Of a stretch of DNA of 64,000 nt, positions 10,781 to 20,707 are shown piece by piece; positions within the stretch are counted from its first letter, which is position 1; each line of letters starts with the position of its first letter. The notes below the pieces were generated by a model. It saw only the letters and a program-made list of their open reading frames with translations, had not been told where the DNA came from and did no database searches. Source of the stretch: Neoscytalidium dimidiatum (Eukaryota; Ascomycota; Dothideomycetes; Botryosphaeriales; Botryosphaeriaceae); contig CM074703.1 of the NCBI GenBank assembly GCA_037367355.1, positions 620,001 through 684,000 of the forward strand, given 5' to 3'. The position numbers were made by a program, and so were the translations under genes.

Positions 10781-12285
10781 GGCGCGTCCGACCAAGCTCT
10801 TCCGAAAGCCAAGAGCTAACTGATTCCGGCAAATGGTCTTTGAACAGCCGCTTATCCGGAATAGAATAGGGCTCATCGACCGTAGTACGTGCAGATCAAA
10901 CTACAATTTCCAGTTGCGCGTGGTCGAAGGTAGAAGAGACACGCAGAAATGCAAAGAAGAAAATCGAAAGGAATGGTCACAGCATTTAGCGAGGCGAACG
11001 ACGACCGCTTACTTCAACACTGCAGACTCAGTAGCTGGGAAGTCCCCAAAAGCTATTTTCGTACGGCTTGCTAACGTGTGGACGCCGTCTTCGCTTACTC
11101 GGGCCCGATGCCCGAAACGGAACACTAATTCCAAGAGGCAACCACCTCGAGGTCCTTTCCCTCCAGCTTACACCGTTTAAAGTATTGTGTCAGATTACCT
11201 CCCAAGCAAGCGCAAGTTTTGATCTGTGATCTTGTGATTTCCAGTGAGTGATCTGTGCTACGTTGATCTTCCTGGCTGGAATAGACCACGCCGGATCAGA
11301 GGCTATTCAGCTCACATGAGAAGCATGTGTGCCGCGGGGTGCCTACATTGGAAAGATATTTGGGTGCATCCGGGAAATCGGCGAAAGCGATAGAATACTG
11401 ATTATCACTAATGGCGATAGTCTATCCATCCGCTAATCATTTCCAAAGATATCTTGACTATCGAAGAGCAACCAATGGTCAGGATATTATTACTCCTCGA
11501 TTACTGCTTTTCCACTATCGGGCCCTAGCCGGAATGGATTAGGAATTGGGAGAGCTTCTGGGTAGCTGGTAGAGTACGCAATTCACTTGGAATTGATTGA
11601 CCATGCTGAGGTTTCGCACAACGAGAGAAAATACAACTATTTCATCCTACGTGTATTCGACAACTAGGACGCGGTGTATGGTGGCCGCGAGGTCTGGTCG
11701 CATCATGCGCCCGAGCGTTAACCCCACTATAGAGTTTCTCTTCAAACCAGTCAGCCCGGTCGATGATGGAACACGACCTCAGTCGGCCAAGCATGGCCTG
11801 AACCTCCGCGTCACCCCATCACTCCGGAGAACCACCGTCAATTCGCCAACCCTGGGAAGAAAATTTTCATCTGCACGGAGCAGATGTCTGGGAAGGAATT
11901 GGCTGGTTGAACTTCCCGCCTACTTCGGAATTCGATCCGCTACATAGGCTCCCTGTTGTGGAGTCTCTGTCTGCACACTTCAGCCGCAATTTTACAGGTA
12001 CATTGCCACCGCCGAGCGCTATTCACGCTTCGTGAACGTCAGGGTCAGTGGTCCTAGCATTTTATGTGAAGCAGGAAAATATTGACGGACATGCGAAATG
12101 TGGAACCAGCGGTTGTTTGATCAACCGGGATTAAGGCCGTAGTTCACTACTTTAATACATGTTCTTGTTTCGGGACCCTTCATTATTCGTGTTCTAATGA
12201 TCTCGCCGAGTGTTGAACATTAATTTGTCCTTCTGAAAGAGAACTCTAGCTCTCCAATGCAAGCTCCTGAATGACGGCTGGTCTC
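10781..12285. other. Gene-poor stretch
   Basis: About 1.5 kb upstream of the AlkB-like gene has no convincing gene. A short plus-strand open frame around 11800-11995 has protein-like composition (contains WEGIGWLNFPPTSEFDP) but no start, no partner exon and no family I recognise; it may be a relic. The first part should contain the abh1 promoter. Confidence 0.35.
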
Positions 12286-12723
12286 TCAGCACATGCAGTA
12301 GCGAGGGCCTTCATTATCGCCAAGCTTATGTCTGGGCTTGCCGACACAGTGAGAGCCGGGCAGGGATGGCCGGTGATGTTTATGAATTTATGACAGTTGT
12401 CAATGCAAACGACGGTGGTGTTCTACAAGAGAGTACTAGTTAGCAAGTTTCTAGAATAAAACAATATGAATTCAAGTGGCGGCAAAGAGGCTGAGTTGTT
12501 ATTTGGAGTCGGGAGGGTGGGAGGGTGGGAGGTGCTTGGAAGACCATTTGCGTGGATGTCATTAATCTGTCAAGCTTTCCTTGGGACCGGTGAGGATATT
12601 ACAGTCGACAGCCAAGGGGAAAGGTTCAAACGTGACATTGGACGGGCCGTGGTTCTCGTAGAGCGACCAAGCGGGAGTGGCCAGAATGGCGATAGCAGCA
12701 ACTATGACATTGACCGACTGCAT
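12286..12723 (-). pseudogene. Defensin-like peptide copy E with apparent 1-nt frameshift
   Basis: On the minus strand an ATG at 12723 opens MQSVNVIVAAIAILATPAWS, a signal peptide. Exon 2 begins at 12422 after a CTAAC branch site and TAG acceptor. It first reads C-x3-C-x10-C in the family register, then runs on without further family cysteines to a stop near 12247. One frame over, the same DNA continues with the next expected features: a cysteine four residues on (C-x4-C) and a terminal C-x-C followed by TGA at 12286-12288. The switch point is a CCC run near 12355-12361. A single missing base, real or a sequencing error, explains this. The exon-1 donor is unresolved. Compared with copies A-C the loop before the final C-x-C is longer, as in the plus-strand relative at 19180. 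Confidence 0.5.
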
Positions 12724-13585
12724 CTTGGATGGCTGGGATGACTGAATGTATTGTCAAGAATCTGCTCAAGGATTGGGATCTGTGTGACGCTACCTTGGCA
12801 ATGTATAACACCATGCGAGGAATAAAAGTCTAAGTTGGAGCTGAGCATGGCGGAATCGTTTGAGGTGAGGAAGATTATGTGCGAAGAGGGAAAGATTGAC
12901 GTTGATGGTATGGATATACATGCATCGAGAGGTTGTGGAGCGAATAAAGTCACCAAAGAAGGCATCTAAAGAGATGTTAATTGAACTGCATTGATACCGT
13001 CTGTTCAACTAATTCTTGGCGTTCATGGATTTGCTTGAAGAGGTATCTGGCCACTAACAGTGCTCATCAGTGAAAGGACGTCCACGGCATTGCGACCGCA
13101 GCTATTCAGGACACGGTCCAATTTCTTCAGTACCGGGAGGTCAATGATGACTAGCGAAGGATATGTCATGCTTGGTTGAATTCACGGTTTTAACCTTACA
13201 AGTAAAGGATGACGGCCAAATCCATCAATATGCAAGAGCGTTATTGATAGGAAGTTCATCAAGTATCGATGACCGGGATATACGAGGAGTATAATTTCCG
13301 TAACACAGGAAACCTATTGTTGTAATGGTGAAACTGGATTTCTCTAAATCTCGGGGTAGTGTTGTGGTGTCTTGGCCAAATTTCCTATTCACGAGCCTGT
13401 TTGCCAGAGATTCTGCATAATTTTGTATCAAATCCCTGTTTCCAAACCAGCGCATCTCCTTTGAATGGAATACGCTTTACTCTACAAGAAAGCAACAACC
13501 TTCTATACATGTAATTACCTGAAATTTCCCGCTTTTCTACTTCCCGTGAAGCCTTGACATTTCCTTCCCTCTCCACATGTCCCAC
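12724..13585. other. Intergenic gap
   Basis: About 860 bp hold the presumed promoter of copy E and the 3' end of the LAS21 gene. No protein-like open frame was seen. Confidence 0.3.
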
Positions 13586-16500
13586 TCACAATCCTACTCT
13601 CCAAAGAGTCCATCCAAACAACCCAGAAACCACAAGATGGAACCCAACAGCCCAAGCCATCGCATACAGATATTTCGGACTAAACACCGTCCAGATGAAC
13701 AAGTGAGTCCTCAACACCGCGCACGCCACCATGACACTCACCACCGCGGCCCCCATCCAGACCGTCAGCCTCGCAAAGTGCCTGAACCACATTCCCTCGA
13801 CGTCCTCAACCTCGCCTGCCCGATCCACCGCGTTCTTCAACGCTGGCAAATGGCCCGGCTCCGAGGATACCGCGACCTTGCCCGTCGCCTGGCTGCGCTT
13901 GACCTCGGCCCACTTCTCGCGCTCCTTCTCGCGCATGACGCGGCGTAGGGCCGCGGAACCGCGGCTCCAGCGCGCGGCGTCCAGCAGGCCGAGGACGGAG
14001 GCGCTGGCCCAATAGATAGGGCCAGCCCAGTTGGAGACGAAGAGCAGGACACCGACGGCAACGACGTTGTAGCCGGCGACGCCGTTATAGGCGTTGGACA
14101 GGTCGATGCTGGAGATGGCGTTGGAGTTGCCGAGGGCAAAGAAGGAGGCGTGGGCGAGCAGGAGGCTGGCCAGCGAGTGCTCGGTAGCTGTGGGGTTGAG
14201 CTGCGCGAGGAAGTGCTGCTGGACGCGGAAGAGGAGAAATAGCGGGATGTTGGACGCACGGGTCTGCGTAAGGAGGAGCAGGGCGAGGAAATCATGAAGG
14301 GCGTCGACAATGAGGCCTGAGTAGGGAGGGATATGTTAGTTGACAGTTGGGTGAGGAGTGAAGAGGGACGTACCGCCGGAGCGACCCTTGCCTTCGGCGC
14401 TTTCGCGTAGAACGACCCAGCCGATGCCGACAATGGAGCCAACGAAGATACAGCGGGCGAGCTTGATCAGGTTCAGGCCTTCGAGGAAAGCTATAGCTGC
14501 GGGACTCGCGCCGCGGACCAGTTCTGGTGCATCTCGCGCGGTGAAGCTGAGTTTGAAGAGAAAGGCCACGCCGCACAGCAGAAACGCGTTTCCGACTGCG
14601 AATGTTTGAAGCTGCCGACCTTGGCTGGTCTTTGGGAAGCGACGAGTGAGGTGAGTTTTGATACGCATCGTGAGGTGTATGTAAGTAATGCTGACCAACG
14701 ACCAGAGTACCACAGGGTGTGTCATGGCCACACTGTGTACAATGTCCGGCGCTCCAGCATGCTTTTGCCCTGTCTGGTTCCATCGGCGCGTGATGCGATG
14801 GCACAGCAAAAGGGCAGAAATGGGAGGAATTGTACGCGGTACATTGGTCTTTCTGGCCTTCAGTACGAAGAGAAGGACGAACCAAGCTGATGTCGCCCAG
14901 TACCAGAAATGCTGCTCCTCCTCAACATAGCTGCTCGCGAACATCATAATTCCGTAAGAAATTGTGATGACAACAAAGAATACTCCAGCGGCTGTGACAG
15001 GGAAGATATTCCGAGCAAGTACAGCAATGGCAAGAACAACGCTAACTGTGGCGAGGAGGGCACCAACAACAAGGAGAGTGATGTTATAGTTGCTGGCGGT
15101 ACTACTCAAGGCTTCCTGGGCTGCTCGACAGAACTTTTCAAAGATTAGATGAGATCGCGATAGCATTCTATGAGATACTTACATCAAGGGCGAGAGGGAT
15201 AATATCGTCCGCCTTCGGCGCTTTATCACCTCCATTTTCGAGTAGTTCCATGACTTTGAGCCACCTACAGACCAGCTCATCGCTAGTGGAGCTGGCTAGT
15301 TCGCATTTTGGTAGGAAAGACAGATCATGGAAAGGGGCGTTGGGGAAGGTGGCCCCGGCGATATCCAGGATTTGATATGCATTCCGGAGGTGCATTTGTG
15401 CGCGGTCATTGACTAATCTATTATTAGAAAATAATGGGGTCCGAGGATTGAAATAGTTGAGGGCATACCATTTGACCATAGTGGAAGAAAATCTGGAATG
15501 AAGACTCCCAAATTGTTCAGCGGTACCGGAAAGCCAAGGAGACCGGCGAGTGTAGGTGCAATATCAGACTGCTCTACCTTTGCGTAATAGTCGAATTCCC
15601 GACTCGGCGAAGTAGGGCATGGAAGGCCATTTGATATTTTCTTCAGCTTAGGAGACATGAAGACCAGGGCAGGAGAGGTCTCTCCTGGGGAAGACCCGCC
15701 GTGATTACCACCGTCGTTCATGCCATGGTCACCACAGAGAATGAATAGGGTGGAACTGAGATGTGGCTGCGTCTCGATAGCCTCGTATATCTGCCTGACA
15801 ATCCCATCCATTTCGACCTGCTTTGGTATCATGTTCGGGCTGGTGCGAAAATTAGTCTTAGTACAAGCAATAGAATAGTGAAGCGGTGCGCTTGGATGTA
15901 CCTCGACGGTCCAGCTTTGTGGCCAATGTGATCAAGGCCGAGGTAGTGCATGATCATGGCATTCCAATCACTATTCCGTAGCTCATCCGGGACATGCCTT
16001 GTCACATTGTTATCCACTTCGGTGAAGTCCTGGCAAGGCAAAAGTCTCAGCTCCATTGATTTTACTGTACATGGATTGGCTTGGCCAACTAACCGAAACG
16101 AAGAAGCTCGAGGTGCCGTCGGCGCGCTCGAAGGTCTCCGGGAACAGCTTCAGCCAGGTGTCATCGCCGTACATGACGAGCTTCCCTCCCTCCTTTGCCT
16201 TCAGTTGCGCTAGCCATGTATCCTGGTGCGCCAATGTAGAAGAGGTGTCTGATTCGGCAAAATTGAGAATCACATCAAGAAAGGACGGAATTGAGCCTGT
16301 CGTGATTGCCTTCACACGGGGCATGGTAATGGTCGGGGAGATGGCGTGGGCAGTGAACGGGAGGGCAGCGCCAGAGGATATTAAACTGTAAGCGGTCAGC
16401 AAACAAGCCGATAATAGGAATCGCAGTCTGATCGTACCTCTGAGTAAATTTGAACCCAGACGTGTTGGAGAAGACAAAATCACTGCGTTAATTAGCGTCG

Positions 16501-16737
16501 CCGTGCAAAAGACTTGCTTCAAGCGCCGTACCTTCTCAGCGCATCGACAACCATGAATACGACCTTGTCGAAGGGCGCAGCAGGTGGCTGACCGTATACC
16601 GAGGCCCCATATTGGGCGAGGCCGGGGAGAAAAGGCTTGTAGGGAAAGAAGCCGACGGCGAAGGTGAGCACAGCAACGGGGATCAAGACATTAGCGAAGG
16701 TGAGCAGCGCCCGCTGCAGTGAGGTTGGGGCGGGCAT
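13586..16737 (-). CDS. LAS21: GPI ethanolamine phosphate transferase 2
   Basis: Eight exons on the minus strand: 16532-16737, 16438-16482, 16094-16385, 15902-16029, 15469-15839, 15183-15412, 14374-15133 and 13586-14316, giving 920 residues. The N-terminal half is an alkaline-phosphatase-superfamily domain. It has an N-terminal membrane anchor, MVVDALRSDFVF with the catalytic region, TMPRVKAITTG, HYLGLDHIGH near residue 210, and GDHGMNDGGNHGG near 260-272 (metal ligands). The C-terminal half is polytopic and ends in FSPKYLYAMAW, characteristic of Las21/Gpi7. The enzyme adds ethanolamine phosphate to the second mannose of GPI anchors in the ER membrane. The 45 bp second exon and the acceptor of exon 6 (GATTAG) are set by frame and family sequence. 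An in-frame upstream Met exists (from 16911), but the start at 16737 gives the usual N-terminus. Confidence 0.93.
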
Positions 16738-17040
16738 ATCGGGGTAGACGGAGCTATGTTTCGCGATCAATCCATGTGGCGCGCTGAATTGGGAATACGT
16801 GGGGAAGCATTGGCGGAAAAGACGACAAGCAAGCAAGGTGTTCGGAGCGCGTTGGCGGCGCGAAGTCAGCGGCAGCGGCAGATGTCCGTCCGCACCCTGG
16901 CACCCTGGCACCCGGCCTCCACCAGCGCGGCAGCCCGCGCCGCGCCCAGTCGGATCGTCGGAAGTACGAGCGTCTTAAACACGACAGTGTCCACAGAATA
17001 AATATCACATCACCGCCACTCGCCATGGAATCCTCCAACA
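16738..17040. promoter_or_regulatory. Divergent promoter LAS21 / GH71
   Basis: About 300 bp separate the start codons of LAS21 (minus) and the GH71 gene (plus). No open frame of interest was seen; it should drive both genes. Confidence 0.45.
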
Positions 17041-18584
17041 ATGGATCGCCTAGAAAGTTTCTGGAAAAAAAGCAAGCGCGAGGTCCAGGGCGTGCTCGAG
17101 GGCGTCGGCCTCCGTGACGCCCGTCCTGACGACTCGCAATCACAGCCTCCGCCGCCGCCGTTCCATACACATCCGCATCATCAGAAGTTCCACGACAGGC
17201 GTCCGCATCTTGATCACTGCCACCATGACTACCATCGCCGTCGTAAAGGCATTTTTTGCCACTACATGGTAATCACTGTCCCCGAGACTGCTGGAAGCCA
17301 ACTTGCTGATCATCTTACAACCAGGTGGGCAGCATGGGCAGCATCGAGCAGGCCCATACAGATGTACGGGAGGCCAAGTCTGTAGGATTCGATGCTTTCG
17401 TGTTGAATGTACAGAACGTGAAAGATGAATGGTCCTTAACCGCCCTTTCGTGGGTCTTCTCCGCTGCCGAGGCCGCCGACTTCAAGCTCTTCTTTTCTTT
17501 CGATATGGACGTTCTGGCTGATCCTGTCGACTTCCTCCCGCTCTTTGTCCACTATCAAGCGCATCCAGCTTACTACCGCTATCAAGGACTTCCCTTCGTC
17601 AGCACTTTCCAGGGCGGTCGCAAGAGTTTCGACCTGCCCCATCCCAACGAGGGATGGACACTCAAGTTCCGCGCACAGTTGCAGGATCGCTATGGAATCA
17701 TTCCGTTCTTTGTGCCAGATTTCGATGATCATGGCGGAGCTGCCTATGACGACGACTTCTTCAAGCGCTACCATGTTGTGGATGGCGTTTTTAGCTGGGA
17801 AACAGCATGGCCCTTTAAGGACGACGGAATCAGCGATGTGAGCTCCGCTGTCGATGAAGTCGGCATGAACTGTGCACATGATGCCGGCAAGGTGTACATG
17901 ATGCCGATGTCATCACTCCAGTTCAAGCGTATCGAGGGTAGCGGCAACTGGTATCGCCGCGGCGAGCTCAATCTCGCCCAAAGAATGGGCCAGGTGCTTG
18001 CACTTTCTCCAGACTTTGTCCAGATAATCTCCTGGAACGATGCAGGCGAGAGTCATTACATTGGCAACGTTTGGCCGGAGGGCATTGCGAGCTGTCCGGA
18101 CATCGGCCTCTATACCAATGGCTATGACCACAAAGCCTGGCTCCACGTCATCGCGCCATTTATTGCCGCCTACAAGGCAGGTGCTACTCATCCGTCTCAG
18201 ATATTACCCTTCGGTGAGTTCGCGGGCGCGTTCTGGTACCGCGACCGCCTGGCAGACACGCACTGTCCTGGTGACTGCATGGGTAAACCTAGTGGCTGTG
18301 AGAATGCAGAGGACGCTATTAACTTTGCGATCCTGCTACCGGCGGATGTGCAGGGTGTCGGCATCAATGTCTGGAGCGGCGGTGAGCTACTCGCGTCTAT
18401 ACCCGGGCAGCCAGGCCTAAATGCTCATAGCGTGAAGGGCGTGAAGCCAGGTCCCCAGAGGGTTGAACTCATCAAAGACGGCCATATTCCAATGGGTGCA
18501 GGCGACAGCCCAGTCAACGTTACTGGAGAAGCAGACGAGGGAAAAACCTATAATTACAACTATCACGTTGTGCATATTTCATGA
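17041..18584 (+). CDS. GH71 alpha-1,3-glucanase (mutanase), apparently intracellular
   Basis: Two exons, 17041-17268 and 17325-18584, join in phase 0 to 495 residues. The joined sequence GIFCHYMVGSMGSIEQAH is the canonical start of the GH71 barrel (compare '.FAHFMVG'). It is followed by REAKSVGFDAFVLNV, LFFSFDMDV, FVSTFQGG, FFVPDFDDHGG, VDGVFSWETAWP and IISWNDAGESHYIG, all hallmark GH71 segments. The enzyme hydrolyses alpha-1,3-glucan of fungal cell walls. Most secreted members carry a signal peptide; this one begins MDRLESFWKKSKREVQ, with a proline- and histidine-rich leader and no hydrophobic core. That resembles cytosolic types such as fission yeast Agn2, which acts in spore release. No alternative upstream ATG in frame provides a signal peptide. 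Confidence 0.92.
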
Positions 18585-19179
18585 GTCAAAACCCGGCTGA
18601 CGCTCGTTTTGCGCCGAGAGTAGAAGTGAGTGGCTAGATTGTACTTTATCTTGGCTTCGTGGCTCTCTATTAGAGAATGTTCATAGACATAAGTAGAGGG
18701 ACCCTTAGAATTTCTGGTACAATCTTTGGCGTTGAATATCTGGGCATGGCTGAGTATGGAATGCTGAGTCTCGCCTGGAAAGGCTGTAAAATGTCGACCA
18801 TCCATTATGAATTCTGGAGGCCAGCCTTAGAAGATAGCTTTCGTGGTTCATATCGTAGGAGAGAGGAAATGTGACGGCCATTTTGGACTGTTTGCTGGCC
18901 AAACGGGCAACCGCTCACTGAGTGTGGCATCTGCTTCCGCACCTAAAGGCAGGCGCATATTTGACGTAGATTGACCAAAACCTAGGCAACCATTTCGAGC
19001 ATAAGGAACTCTTCTGTATCTTTGAACCCTCTTGATCAATCAAATACTCTGCTGCCAGCCAGCGAACCCTCGTCACTCGTCACAAATTACTTGATACTCC
19101 ACAGCACAATTCCGCCCCCCCCCCTAACCACTCTCTCCACCTCAATCACACCATTGGCGCCTTTTGCGCCAATACCAAA
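18585..19179. other. Intergenic gap with C-tract
   Basis: About 600 bp lie between the GH71 gene and the plus-strand cysteine-rich gene. A run of about ten C followed by CTAACC and a CT-rich stretch sits 60 bp before the next start codon and is probably part of its 5' region. Confidence 0.35.
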
Positions 19180-19745
19180 ATGAAATTCAGTCAACTCATG
19201 CTCATCACTCTTCTTGTCATGGTGGCCGGTCCCCTCACCACCCTCGTCCTTGCCGACTTCTGCGACGATCTCGAAAACGACCTCAAAAATGACACTGGAT
19301 CCCTTCATTCTCGCAATGAAGAGTACGAGCTACTCGGGAAATCCGGTCCCACTGGGCTACACGACCTCGACTCCCTGCTCGATCCCATCCCTGGCCTGAA
19401 CCTATCTGATGACGATGGCCCTGTCGCCGGCATCGTTCCATCCACTTGTGATTACCGCACTGGCATCAAACCAGATGTTAGTCACCTCGTATCTCACTAT
19501 CCCCGAAAATGTTTATTTTGATCTAACACAGTGCACAGGGTTTGGGCAGGCAGCAATGCGTAACCTTCTGCAAGGACCACTTCCGCGACCAGGACGAATG
19601 CGACGGCTCGCGCTGCATCGCCACGGACGGAGCGACCTACCTTACCGGCCCCAAACAGGGACAGGTGAAGCCTGGAAAGTGTTACTGCACATGTGGATGC
19701 CCGACAAGCGACAGCAGCAAGCAGACCGATATTCTTGGCCGTTAA
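19180..19745 (+). CDS. Secreted cysteine-rich protein with acidic pro-region (defensin-like relative)
   Basis: Exons 19180-19476 and 19539-19745 join in phase 0 (branch CTAAC, acceptor CACAG) to 167 residues. A signal peptide (MKFSQLMLITLLVMVAG to VLA) precedes an acidic segment (CDDLENDLKND) of about 65 residues that looks like a pro-region. The cysteine core is C-x15-C-x3-C-x9-C-x4-C-x21-C-x-C-x-C-x-C. The intron lies between the first two cysteines of this core, as in copies A and C. The C-x3-C, C-x4-C and C-x-C-x-C elements match copies A-C, so I treat it as a diverged member; the x21 loop and the extra cysteine are differences. Opposite strand and 11 kb distance from copies A-C argue for an older duplication. 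Function unknown. Confidence 0.72.
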
Positions 19746-20707
19746 AGCACGCCGACTACAGCCAATCAGAATACCACGTCAAACACCGTAAGCAAGCTAA
19801 GCATTCATGAAACGACATAAACAACCATCTTCAGGCACTAGATGTCGACGAGACGAGACGTAAATCAGTCGGAGCTACATGCTTCTGCATATCGCATGAA
19901 CGGAAAATTTGCTCAGGTTGGCTTTTGCATCATGAGGCCAACTGCTTGCACTCTCATCTTGCTTTCTGCTTCGATGGTTGCTTCGGGGAAAGGAACAGTA
20001 GAGGTACCTCAGGGCCATAGACTCTTAGCCCGCTCATCTTCTGGCTTAAAGATTAATGGTAGCAAACATCTCAAAAAAAAAAAAAGAAAAACATTGGTCT
20101 GCGAATCTTTCTCACCCCTAATGGCCTTGACTACTCTAGAGTAGATGTTTACTTGGTATTGACCATCTTTCTCAGTTACCTCACTAAAAGTAGGCGCCAC
20201 AAATCACAAACACGCAAGAAACGCAAAATGGAGATCAAGCAGTTGCCTTTCCCATTTCTCATCTACGGACATGCAATCCCATAAGGACATGTGGATATCT
20301 TTCGTTCGCTATCTTCTTTCTGTCATTTATGTACTTCTGACCGCTCTCTCCGTCTTACTCTCTTTCGATTCTGTATATAATTTAGGCGGGGTATGCTGGA
20401 AGGATCAAAGAACGAAAACAAAAAACTGAATAAAATCAAGTCATTAAAATCAGAGGCTCGTACAAAGAACACAATCCAAAAAAAGCGAAAAAGCAAAAAC
20501 GCCAACCGCACCTCTGCATGAAGTTTCTGGCGCAGATACATCAACCGCCAATCGCGATGCTCTACAACGTACTCGCTCATACGCTCCCAATCTTCCACGA
20601 CCAAAACCGCCACCGTATGAAGAAGATATGTGGTAAATGTAAGATGGAGACGCCAGCGCCAAGAAGCCAACAGCGGCAGCGATCCAGAATCGCATCGCTC
20701 GACACGT
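19746..20707. other. Intergenic gap
   Basis: About 960 bp hold the 3' ends of two converging genes. It includes an A-rich tract near 20073-20090 and a weak signal-peptide-like open frame at 19932 that I do not call. Confidence 0.35.

Noticed and set aside
10833..11180. 115-codon plus-strand frame upstream of the AlkB-like gene
   Set aside because: Overlaps the promoter side of the gene, with no motif and no coherent composition.
13837..14442. 201-codon minus-strand Ser/Pro-rich open frame
   Set aside because: Out-of-frame reading of LAS21 exons 7-8 across an intron.
19932..20144. Small frame starting with a signal-peptide-like MRPTACTLILL
   Set aside because: Ends in a Lys run encoded by an A-tract and continues without any cysteine pattern or family resemblance. 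Likely chance in the 3' region of the cysteine-rich gene.
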